From contig NC_054746.1 in NCBI RefSeq assembly GCF_018143015.1, forward strand, positions 11,089,532-11,153,531: 64,000 bases of DNA. Reading direction: 5' to 3'. Numbering within the stretch: the stretch's first letter is position 1; every line of letters begins with the position of its first letter. Below, piece after piece: positions 58,601-64,000 of the stretch. Origin of the DNA: Lytechinus variegatus (taxonomy: Eukaryota > Echinodermata > Echinoidea > Temnopleuroida > Toxopneustidae). The notes under the pieces are model-generated. The model did no database searches. It was not told the origin of the DNA and saw nothing but the letters and a program-made list of their open reading frames with translations. The position numbers and the translations under genes were made by a program.

Positions 58601-61600
58601 TCCACATATCTATCCCCATCTTCTCTTGTTCCCTTTCAGTGAATGGTACAGAGGGTACCTCTGAGATGCAGACCACTACACCCCGTCTGATTCCTAATGG
58701 TCATGTTGAGCCTGCCTTACCGGGTCTAATGGGATCTACCAACCATGAAGATGAGTTACCGGTCATAGCACACAATGATCATACCGTCATGGTAATTATG
58801 CTTCAAATATTTAGTGATTTTTATTATATTTTTGTTTCATTTTATAAAATGAATTATTATTCTGATTATGAAGACGAGTTGTCAATCATTGGGCACAGTG
58901 ATCATACAGTATTGTCATAGAAAATATGCTTCAAATATTTATTTTTGTGACATTAGTGATTTTTTATCATGAAGAAAAGTTACAAGTCATTGCGCATAAT
59001 GATCATGTTGTCATGGTAACTATGCTTCAAATATTTATTCACTCTTATTACATTTTTAGATTGTTATTGACAGACAACTGCACCTCACCTGCAGAATGTG
59101 AGAAAGTTGCACAGTGGAATGTTTGCATTGATGCGCATGGTTACTCAGTTGCTCTTAGACACATTCTTAGTTTGAAGGATGAGCGACCATGGGGAATTTG
59201 ATATCGTTTCTTACAGCCTAAATGTGACAATTTCAGGGTTGTCTGGCATATTGGATTGTATTTTTTAAATACTTTAAAACCAATGTCATGCATGACCTTG
59301 GCTGATTGTGGTTGAAATGAAGGGCATTTTGGTTCCATGCTCTGTCACTTTCCCATCATAATATACTCTTCGTTTATTGTTATTTACATTGGTTGTTAAT
59401 ATTGATTGTTTATATTGACAGTGGCTATACATCAATTATGATTTGTATGTACAGTGTTGATTGCCATGTAAACAATGATGTTTTTAATATGCGGTGCCAT
59501 TTTCTGTGTATTTGATCAAAGCATAAGCCTGATGATTTCAGTGTTAGATTGAATACACAGATATAGTGTGACAAGTTTGTTTACTTTTCATTGTATTTTT
59601 TAAAGAAACATACCAGTTTTTCTACATCATGCATCCTTTATGACCCCTATAGACATGGAAGTTTACATTATTGGAACAGATAGTTGGAAAACTTTTAGTT
59701 TCCTGCAATAAATTGATATGTAAAAGGGTGACCTGTCATTGACTCACTCAATTTCATACTGCAGTGCACTATTTCATGAAAAGAAATCAATCCAAACTTG
59801 ATTATGCCACAAATTCACAATTTTCCATCTGATTTTGTGGATGTTTTAACTGTCCTCTCTTTAATTGCTCTCTTTTGCTCCAATTTGCTAACATTTTTTT
59901 TTAAATACCTTTACAATTATATATTTTATTTTTACTCTCACTTCATGAAAATCTTCCATCTAATTGATATTTTGAAAATATTTTTCAATTGATTGATTCA
60001 GAGTATGACCGAGATGGGATCTAAAGGAGTCCTGCAGCATGGAGCTGAGACTCGGCGGACGCAGCTATCAAAAGAGAGCCCTCGTGGGGCTATCAGACCT
60101 CAACCAGTTAAAGCAGGAGATTCATGGAACCCACTAGCTGTAAGCATTATTCTCAAAGTCCTTGAATTTCAATATATTTTAGTGCAATATTTTGATATTA
60201 AAGCATACAATATGGGGGTATAAGTGCACCAAAATTCCTGGTGAAAGCGGCAGTAGGCCAATCAACATGCCTGGATTAATAAAAGCCCTCTTTTTGGCAT
60301 TCATTGTTAAGTTGTTTATATATTTTGCAGAATTCTATCATTTCATGCAGTAATGATAGACCTGGTGTGTCATTCATGAAGCTCTTTGTAAATCACAGGC
60401 GACTTTACGAAAGACTGGTGTTCCTTTCTTGGGGACTAAATCAACACCAATGAAATTCTAGTGTGTATCATCTACTACAAATAAGGCTTACCAGTCCTGT
60501 GTAAAGTCGCTCTTAATAACTTATGAATGCTAATAGCTCTATGAAACACCAACCTGTCATTGTTAATTCTGTGAATAAGGAGAAGGGGTTAATTGCTTAA
60601 CACACAAGGTAATTTTTCCACTTTCATTTGTCCATTTACATTTTTATGCCCTCGCCGATCTAGGTGGTTACCAAAGGCATTATCTTGTTCGGTTCGTCTA
60701 TGTGTCCAGTTTATGTTCTCATTGTAATTAAAGAATCATGTGGAAAATAATTTCAAACTTGGCTCATGTATGCAAATGAGGATGGTCTGATTAGATTTTG
60801 GGGTAGAGAGAGTGCATAAGTCACAGAGGTTTGACTCGATCATCGCTTTTTATTCAAAGTTGTATACCTGTACGATCCCCATGCTATGTTCTTTCATCAT
60901 TTGTATTTTCTTTTGTCTCATAGAACCTCAAGTCCCCACTGAGGGATACGTTATCCATGACGGTAGAGGAAAAGTTAAAGAACTTGCTCGACTCGCCCAC
61001 ACCGGGTAGTCTTATCAATGGAAACAATCAGGTAAGTTCGCACGTACCAAGTCATATCTGGGGAGCGTGTCACAAAGCAAATAGTCAGTAATTTCACTGA
61101 CTAATATGTTCTTGCGCCAATCAGGTGCAAGGTTTTCAGTAGCTTATAACAGAATTCAGTGAAAATTCTTGACTATTTGTTCCATGAAATGCTCCTATAA
61201 ATCTGTATCTTGATATCATCAATAGACATTTGATAAATGAATGTATCATTTCCATGTAGCACAAAAGAATTCTTTCTTTGGAACTCGCCCAAGTAGCGAT
61301 ATCATTTTGATCAGACATTATTATCAGTTGCAACTCCCAATCAATTAAACATAACAAAAACTATTTCATACTCTGTAAACTCTTTCCAATAAGCACTTCT
61401 CTTTCAAATGATCATATCTGTACTATCCACTGTAGACTTTATGATGATGTTACAGGGGAGATGGGTTTCATTGTAAATCCCAATTGCTTTTTACAATAGT
61501 AGAGATACAATCTCTATTGTTCTGCATGAGTGCTCTCTATTATAGGGTGCTAATGTGTTTTTTTAGGGTGCATGTACATATTGTGTCTGCTATGATCGTT

Positions 61601-64000
61601 CGCTGTACTAATCATTAGAAGGGATAGATTATTAAAGTAGTCTCTTTTCTTTGGTCTAATTGAAATTATATATTTTATATTCTGATACTTATGCGTAACT
61701 TTCAGCTATCATGACTTCCAAATTTCAATGATTTCCTTTATTTTTACTGCATGTTTAATTTCTGTTTAATTGGTAATGACAATTGTAATATGCCAGTATG
61801 GTAGGCAGAGGGTGATCGCAGGCTATTTTATCTGACTGCTATTAAAGAAAGCATAAATGTTTTTTAGTTGGCAACTAGAGCAATGGCTTGAGGTCCTCTC
61901 CGAGAGACCTGGGAATGAGGATAAATGCCTTACCAAAGGGTACCCTCCCACTAACTTGGTTTTGAACCTATTCAATGTGTATATTCAATGATATATTCAG
62001 TGATATATTAAGTGATATATGCAGTGACATATTTATATTATATTGGATGGCTCAGAATGGAAAACCAGCAATATTCCAAGAGTTTGGGAAAATATTCCAT
62101 GAATCGCAAGTGAGGGGCCCTAACGAGTGGAATATATCTGGTATTTCATGAAATAAAGCCATCAAATATAATTATCATCTATACACCCCCCCCCCACCCC
62201 TGAAAAAAGAGAGAGAGAAAAATTTCATTTAACAAGTCATATCACTTATCACATGGCATCATCATTTTTTATCAATATTGGTCATCGACATGCGACTTAC
62301 ATGTAAGTCACTATGATGTCTTTGAGCGTAATTGTGATCTATGCTGCATTCATATTTAATGTATGGCTAAAACGCTCTATATAGATAATAATCAACGATA
62401 TATTCATTGTGTGCATGCTCATTAAATGGCATGTTCAGTGTTTATTTAATAGTATATTCACTGTGTTATTTTCCTTTGATGTTAGCCTCAGTTTGATGAC
62501 GGTGAGCTGTTGGAGCTACCTCCACCAAACTTCCGTGATGTCACCGATGAAGATGAGGCTATTGATGAGGAGGCTAACCTTCAAGCCATGTTGGAGGATC
62601 CTGATAAGTTTGACTACCCCAAGGATTGGGATAGATACATCTCAGGTTATGTGGTGAGTATACTGCACAACTATACCCGGCTTTGAGAAAGTGTAGTGGG
62701 GAATTGTTCCTCTGAGGTTGGACTTGCAAATACTATTTTTTCTGATATTGCCAGTTCAACCAAGGATGAATAACTCCCTTTAATACTTTCAAAATTAAAT
62801 GCCTGGTAGGTTTGTTTTATTTGGATCAAAGATGGCGCTTTTCTAAGTAACATCTATTTTTTGTACATCGTGGAAAGCTTCTAAAATTCATCAAAAATGA
62901 GTGCAAAGAAAGAACAGGCTGAGAAACAAATGTTTATAAACACCTCATTGGGATCATTGGTAGACCTGTCTGTGAGCCTTTGTTGTCAATGAAATATGGC
63001 ATATAGTAGGAGTGGCCACAAATTTATATTACCCCATTTCAATGTACAATAGAAGTTAAACTATGTGTCTTTCAGTCTAAATTTTTTGTCGTGTTTTGGG
63101 GTTTGTTTGATTTACTTTTGATTCTTCAATGTTGCACAATCTTGTGATTTTGTATGATTATTGTTTTTTGTTGTAAAATTCTGAAAATTTCAAAAATCTT
63201 CAAAATATTAGAAAAAAAAATTGTTTTATATCACTTCTTTAAGTTTGAATGATAAATCTCTGTGATCTTGTCCTATTTGGTCTGTATTCTGGACCAAATT
63301 TGTTCAGCCACTGCTCTCAGTGGAATCTGATCAGTGTCTGGGCCGCTTGACTGCGAGGGTTTCCTACGAGATACAACCCACTGTTCCCTGTGCCCGAGAT
63401 TCAGATAGTTTAATACCACATCAGTTCATAATCACAAGGGCTACTTTTTTATAGTCTTATAACTTTGATTTATTTTCACTTAGTCTACTTTTTGAATAGT
63501 ATACTTTGGTGTATTCTCACTTGATCTATTTTTCAGAAATCCTAATACCACATTGGATTATTTTGCAAGAAAGGTATAATTAAACTCAAATTGACAATAA
63601 GAAGGCATTAAATTAGATAGCCCATTGAGTTAAGGTACTTTCAAATTATTCTACATATTGTATAGGAACAGTGGTATTTTATTAATACCGCTGAAATGGG
63701 CCATCCTCCATATGATCTGTATGTTATGTTAAAATTAGCATGTATATATTTCATTTTTTATATGGAAATAAATACAAACAAACAATCTTTTGACGACATA
63801 TGTAATATTCTAATCCTTTTCTAGCCCTCCACAACGACTGAGAAGAAAGAGGGTCCTCGTGCTCAAGCCCTGTTAGATCAACCCCCTACCTCTACCACGC
63901 CCCCTCCCGATGCATCCACCCCAACCACCAATTGGAACCGTCCAGCTCCTTTCTTCCACGGTCCTTCATCGCATCATATGGGGACTGCTCCATCAACTCA
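31454..64000 (+). CDS. CH-domain protein, neuron-navigator-like, 5' part of a large gene cut by window end
   Basis: Coding exons are 31454-31678 or 35170-35265 (alternative first exons), then 35397-35511, 52976-53101, 53811-53875, 54986-55120, 56112-56163, 58640-58791, 60002-60139, 60924-61031, 62486-62653 and 63825 to beyond 64000. Every border is GT/AG and all phases agree. Exons 35397-53875 encode one CH domain of about 102 residues (33-134 in the short-start form), with DGLTLVNLLEIL, NEKIQGI, IENIHLCLRFL and EEITDGNL. That pattern matches the CH domain of NAV2/NAV3 (microtubule- and actin-linked axon-guidance proteins) better than dixin or other CH proteins I can recall. After the CH domain comes a Ser/Thr/Pro-rich low-complexity region plus an acidic exon. 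The coiled coil and AAA+ domain expected of a navigator would lie outside the window, so the NAV name is unproven. CH assignment is firm, family assignment moderate. Confidence 0.75.
32231..33030. mobile_element. 800-bp hAT-like non-autonomous element with GTGATG flanks
   Basis: The left end TAGGGACAGTGATTTTC and the reverse complement of the right end TAGGGAGAGTGATTTTC differ at one base. GTGATG flanks both sides (32225-32230 and 33031-33036). Subterminal GAAACGGAAA-type motifs recur near both ends, as transposase-binding sites often do. An ATGGCGGAT start near 32621 opens 29 codons. Superfamily is uncertain because the direct repeat is six bases and hAT usually makes eight. Confidence 0.75.
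35170..35265 (+). CDS. Candidate proximal alternative first exon of the CH-domain gene
   Basis: The ATG in strong context (A at -3, G at +4) starts 32 codons, MGTSVKPFTRHKRSGS through SSTEK, before GTAAGT at 35266. It ends in phase 0, so it splices directly to 35397. No upstream acceptor fits the phase of exon 31454-31678, so the two are more likely alternative starts than consecutive exons. The peptide is basic and Ser-rich. Confidence 0.7.
35397..35511 (+). CDS. CH domain, exon 1 of 3
   Basis: The acceptor TTCTAG precedes 35397 and the donor GTGAGT follows 35511 (phase 1). It codes for EHLTWLNKVLKKKKHKPL and then DFRKSVSDGLTLVNLLEIL, the first helices of a calponin-homology fold including the conserved DGxxLxxLLE stretch. 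Confidence 0.88.
36001..36390 (+). repeat. Three tandem copies of a unit of about 130 bp
   Basis: AAAGTACGAAGAAACCACTT recurs at 36021, 36152 and 36277, with TTAGCAAGTGCTTAG and CCACAATGTTTTTATTGTAA in each. Units differ mainly in A-run length. The copies are nearly identical, so the expansion is recent. Confidence 0.95.
36765..37065 (+). repeat. Three imperfect tandem copies of about 110-120 bp
   Basis: GAAATTGAACAAAACATCT-like starts at about 36768 and 36886, and a diverged one at about 36997. Each is followed by GCTCA..TTGGGACAA, AGATACTTCCTCAAGTCCT and TAGTCATTTTGAATT-like parts. Confidence 0.8.
38870..39085. repeat. Cluster of GGTGTT/AACACC words
   Basis: GTGTT, AACACC, TTACACCC and GGTGTAA-like words occur in both orientations about every 15-25 bases over 200 bp. 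GGACCTACTAGGTCC near 39004 is palindromic. This is a degenerate inverted-repeat element or minisatellite. Confidence 0.5.
39158..39351. repeat. GAGTC/GACTC-rich segment bounded by AGTCAAATTTGACT palindromes
   Basis: The 14-bp perfect palindrome AGTCAAATTTGACT occurs at about 39158 and 39338. GAGTC, GACTC and AAGTGACTC words lie between. The identical palindromic ends suggest a small element of about 190 bp. Confidence 0.6.
39368..39481 (+). repeat. GA-rich microsatellite-like stretch
   Basis: AGAGAGAGAGTG and GAGAGAGAGAGATATGG bracket an A+T spacer. Low-complexity, no other signal. Confidence 0.6.
43754..44238. mobile_element. MITE with CAATAGGCGGTTTCAGACC ends and an internal 50-bp palindrome
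   Basis: The left end CAATAGGTGGTTTCAAACCG and the reverse complement of the right end CAATAGGCGGTTTCAGACCG match with two differences and extend to GCCTCGA. 485 bp and G+C-rich relative to the intron. Internal TTCCCG..AATT..GCTTTCACAT..CCAAAATACC blocks recur. No gene. Confidence 0.82.
44151..44200. repeat. 50-bp near-perfect palindrome
   Basis: CTGATCGGGGTAAA joins TTTACCCCGATCAG with no loop. The arms extend to 25 bp with two mismatches (CCTGGTATTTT versus AGAATACCTGG). Confidence 0.95.
44811..46275. mobile_element. Outer inverted-repeat element hosting a second element
   Basis: The left end TTTCATAAACC plus TTAGGCGGCTAAT, and the right end TTAGGCGGCTAATTGGAGG plus GGTTTATGAA, suggest a host element with inverted TTCATAAACC ends. 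ATTATCCGCATTA-like words recur in both orientations. The inner element at 45133-46205 occupies most of it. Confidence 0.5.
45133..46205. mobile_element. Element with TCTCACCTGC ends and five DR1-bearing internal repeats
   Basis: TCTCACCTGC at the left end is mirrored by GCAGGTGAGA at the right. Inside are about five tandem units of 150-190 bp. Each unit runs ACCATCATAACTT, TTCATGAAACTTGGACATAA, AATCAAGTATCACTGAACAT, ACATGACCAAGGTCAAAGGT and GGGTCAATGAACTTTGGCC. No coding frame. I have seen very similar sequences in marine invertebrate DNA, recalled rather than searched. Confidence 0.75.
47180..48260 (+). repeat. Degenerate long-period tandem repeat
   Basis: GCTTGTATTCAGAGCT(G/T)TAGGGGGTCT occurs near 47522 and 47697, with weaker copies near 47930 and 48168. 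AGAGTTACCCCAC occurs near 47390 and 48018. AATCTGTAGTTATA-like words precede each. The spacing is irregular (about 175-240 bp). Confidence 0.6.
50918..52516. mobile_element. Element with repeated GGTTACTCACGTTAC motif, long copy
   Basis: The left end GGGCTATTCCACGGTT and the reverse complement of the right end GGGCAATTCCACAGGTT form inverted ends. GGTTACTCACGTTAC occurs at 50930, 51108, 51296, 51956 and 52141, plus a one-base variant at 51972, all in the same orientation. 1.6 kb, no coding frame. It includes an inserted piggyBac-like fragment (51360-51676). A deleted sibling is at 55247-55479. Confidence 0.8.
51360..51676. mobile_element. Partial piggyBac-like MITE, related to 10631-11407 in inverse orientation
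   Basis: It ends CCCCGGCCTAGATAGGG followed by TTAC. It matches the reverse complement of 10631 to about 10930 through AACTCCCAAAATACCCCGG, GGCCGAGATCTCA, AATTAGCATAAT and CAAAAATTGGAACA-like blocks. The other end is missing or too diverged to define. Confidence 0.75.
52976..53101 (+). CDS. CH domain, exon 2 of 3
   Basis: The acceptor TTTCTAG precedes 52976 and the donor GTATGT follows 53101. Phase 1 joins at both ends. It codes for NEKIQGIQTRP and RIENIHLCLRFLQTKGFDTR, matching the middle of NAV-type CH domains (IENI, CL.FL, KG). It follows a 17.5-kb intron. Confidence 0.9.
53811..53875 (+). CDS. CH domain, exon 3 of 3
   Basis: The acceptor TTTTGCAG precedes 53811 and the donor GTATGC follows 53875. 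It codes for EEITDGNLRSTIALINTLRR, the last CH helix including the GNL motif. It ends in phase 0 after RRRFE. Confidence 0.9.
54043..54420. mobile_element. Foldback MITE, 0.38 kb
   Basis: The left arm (AGTACAGAAGTTTGACGTCAT, TTTTGGTAGAGCATGATGGA, GGTGGGAATCGGTCCATAGG) pairs with the right arm (ATGACGTCA.., CATTCCCTACCAAGG, CATGAACCGATTCCCAC). The arms are about 150 bp and diverged. Non-coding. Confidence 0.8.
54830..54932 (-). mobile_element. tRNA-derived SINE head, antisense to the CH gene
   Basis: On the minus strand, GTTGGCTCAGTTGGTAGAG starts near 54924 (A box TGGCTCAGTTGG at 54922-54911). A CTGTCTCACAACCAGAAGG anticodon-arm-like part follows, then the weak B box GACTTCAAGCC at 54879-54869. 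It resembles a Val-type tRNA but is too altered in the T arm for a working tRNA gene. The body continues to lower coordinates without a clear end. Confidence 0.75.
54986..55120 (+). CDS. CH-domain gene, Ser/Pro-rich linker exon
   Basis: The acceptor TTGACAG precedes 54986 and the donor GTATGT follows 55120. It has 45 codons, phase 0 at both ends, with STPRGPVPD and SISQNEERISLQG. It is low-complexity and probably disordered. An antisense SINE head ends about 56 nt upstream. Confidence 0.8.
55247..55479. mobile_element. Internally deleted copy of the GGTTACTCACGTTAC element
   Basis: The first about 205 bp match 50918-51123 with only about four differences, including motif copies at 55259 and 55437. 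Sequence then jumps to CCAACCTGTGGAATTGCCC, the far right end of the long copy (52498-52516). 233 bp, same orientation as the long copy. Confidence 0.9.
55529..55992. mobile_element. Compound inverted-repeat element
   Basis: Two nested pairs are visible. AATAATGAATGTTT...GATGAATGATCCATTCAAC (55529-55597) is inverted at 55611-55690. TTTATATGACACCTA (55695 onward) is inverted as TAGGTGTCATATAAAT near 55979. TGCAATGGA and GGATCCAAAATTGCA recur inside. Non-coding. Confidence 0.65.
56112..56163 (+). CDS. CH-domain gene, short exon
   Basis: The acceptor TTTCACAG precedes 56112 and the donor GTGAGT follows 56163. It codes for ISVQSETSFGRKSGDYT plus one base, and its phase fits exon 58640. At 52 nt, its reality rests mainly on correct borders and phase. 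Confidence 0.7.
57157..57407. mobile_element. MITE with CGTCTTACAAAGAGTT ends
   Basis: The left end CGTCTTACAAAGAGTTGCAA matches the reverse complement of the right end AACTCTTTGTAAGACG, and inner TTGATCCAATCAAT also pairs. A third partial arm occurs at about 57585-57637 (GGATCAATCGTAACTCAAGT then AAGACGG). Non-coding. Confidence 0.78.
58140..58605 (-). mobile_element. tRNA-headed SINE, interrupted by a MITE
   Basis: On the minus strand the head starts at about 58605. A box TGGTATAGTGG is at 58593-58583 and B box GGTTCAAATCC at 58551-58541. The body follows (TTTGCCACTCTCCCCCAAGT, TTAAATGGGTACCCAATAGG). After the inserted 58262-58415 element comes a tail GGTGCTACATAAATTATTAT near 58150. The A and B boxes fit the RNA polymerase III promoter layout of tRNA-derived SINEs. 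Confidence 0.82.
58262..58415. mobile_element. MITE of the GGGAGCRTTTCATGAAA family, nested in a SINE
   Basis: The left end CCAGGGGAGCGTTTCATGA and the reverse complement of the right end CCAGATGACCGTTTCATCA match with a few changes. GACTTGATCCGACAAGT and CAACTTGTCGGAT also pair. 154 bp. Confidence 0.75.
58640..58791 (+). CDS. CH-domain gene, linker exon with duplicated tail nearby
   Basis: The acceptor CTTTCAG precedes 58640 and the donor GTAATT follows 58791. It codes for NGTEGTSEMQTTTPRL to NHEDELPVIAHNDHTVM. The last 45 nt and the donor are copied twice more downstream (58870 and 58971), see findings. A SINE starts about 35 nt upstream. Confidence 0.8.
58747..59038 (+). repeat. Triplicated exon tail plus donor region
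   Basis: The segment from GAAGATGAGTTACC to TATGCTTCAAATATTTA starts at 58747 (exon copy), 58870 and 58971. The middle copy lost the GT donor (CATAGAAAAT), and the third keeps CATGGTAACT. Neither has an upstream acceptor, so they are not used as exons as far as can be seen. Confidence 0.85.
60002..60139 (+). CDS. CH-domain gene, linker exon
   Basis: The acceptor TGATTCAG precedes 60002 and the donor GTAAGC follows 60139. It has 46 codons, phase 0, with MTEMGSKGVLQ, SKESPRGAIRPQPV and SWNPLA. It is hydrophilic, with no fold that I recognise. Confidence 0.8.
60364..60552. mobile_element. MITE with GGTGTKTCAT ends
   Basis: GGTGTGTCATTCATGAAGCT on the left and GCTCTATGAAACACC on the right are inverted partners. 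GGCGACTTTACGAAAGACTGG and CCAGTCCTGTGTAAAGTCGC also pair. A related single arm appears near 26535-26600. Non-coding. Confidence 0.7.
60924..61031 (+). CDS. CH-domain gene, exon with short amphipathic helix
   Basis: The acceptor CTCATAG precedes 60924 and the donor GTAAGT follows 61031. It has 36 codons, phase 0, with SMTVEEKLKNLLDSPTPG. VEEKLKNLL looks helical and could be a docking motif. That is a guess from pattern only. Confidence 0.82.
61059..61196. mobile_element. MITE of the GGGAGCRTTTCATGAAA family, copy 3
   Basis: Left GGGGAGCGTGTCACAAAGCAA then ATAGTCAGTAATTTCACTGA. Right TTCAGTGAAAATTCTTGACTA then TTCCATGAAATGCTCC. 138 bp, starting about 28 nt after the donor of exon 60924-61031. 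Confidence 0.75.
62486..62653 (+). CDS. CH-domain gene, strongly acidic exon
   Basis: The acceptor ATGTTAG precedes 62486 and the donor GTGAGT follows 62653. It has 56 codons, phase 0, rich in Asp/Glu (DVTDEDEAIDEEANLQ, MLEDPDKFDYPKDWDRY). I do not recognise the segment as a named domain. Confidence 0.85.
63825..64000 (+). CDS. CH-domain gene, Pro/Thr-rich exon, truncated by window end
   Basis: The acceptor TTTTCTAG precedes 63825 and the frame stays open to the window end. It codes for TEKKEGPRAQALLDQPPT and a TTPPPD / TPTTNWNRPAPF stretch, low-complexity and probably disordered. Confidence 0.8.

Noticed and set aside
58541..58605. Possible functional tRNA gene
   Set aside because: A and B boxes are present, but the sequence runs into a SINE body and tail, and cloverleaf pairing is incomplete.
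58870..59038. Two further exons resembling the tail of exon 58640-58791
   Set aside because: Neither copy has an upstream AG acceptor. The middle copy has lost its donor.
1..64000. A multi-gene defence, biosynthetic or secretion system
   Set aside because: The three genes are ordinary, functionally unrelated eukaryotic loci separated by repeats. I found no cluster that would support such a claim.

Overview
The window looks like a piece of an echinoderm nuclear genome, most probably a sea urchin. The reasons are short coding exons with GT/AG borders in long A+T-rich introns, frequent TACATGTA and TAGGCCTA words, tRNA-headed SINEs, and dense small inverted-repeat elements of a kind I associate with urchin DNA. 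The species assignment is inference. There are no bacterial operons, CRISPR arrays or recognisable viral genes.

Three protein-coding loci can be supported. (1) On the minus strand at 2315-6318 is a complete five-exon sphingolipid delta(4)-desaturase (DEGS1-type, dihydroceramide desaturase). All phases agree and give 330 residues with all three histidine boxes. (2) On the plus strand at 13667-14800 is an intronless RING / B-box1 / B-box2 / coiled-coil (TRIM-class) protein of 377 residues with no C-terminal NHL or B30.2 domain. (3) On the plus strand from 31454 or 35170 to beyond the right edge is the 5' part of a large gene. Its N-terminal calponin-homology (CH) domain, split over three exons, is most like that of neuron navigators (NAV2/NAV3). 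It has two phase-compatible candidate first exons, one intron of 17.5 kb and at least ten further coding exons, and it is cut by the window end.

The rest is mobile and repetitive DNA. 7.2-11.6 kb holds a degenerate GCGAGCGCG-rich array split by two inverted-repeat elements, one of them piggyBac-like with TTAA target sites. 18.4-20.6 kb holds two long-armed elements, one Tc1/mariner-like. 22.85-24.67 kb holds an eight-copy 157-bp satellite that ends in a near-perfect 167-bp foldback. 25-30 kb holds a MITE, an antisense SINE with a Meta-domain-like body, and short tandem duplications. The introns of the CH gene hold an 800-bp element with matching GTGATG flanks, an element carrying five DR1-type nuclear-receptor motifs, a GGTTACTCACGTTAC-repeat element with an internally deleted sibling, and two antisense tRNA-headed SINEs lying 35-56 nt upstream of exons.

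The three genes have no evident functional link: membrane lipid metabolism, a ubiquitin-ligase-type protein, and a cytoskeletal or axon-guidance-type protein. I see no gene cluster that would make a new multi-gene system. The unusual content is in the repeats: satellite arrays coupled to foldbacks, multi-DR1 repeats, nested insertions that give relative ages, and SINEs next to splice acceptors.
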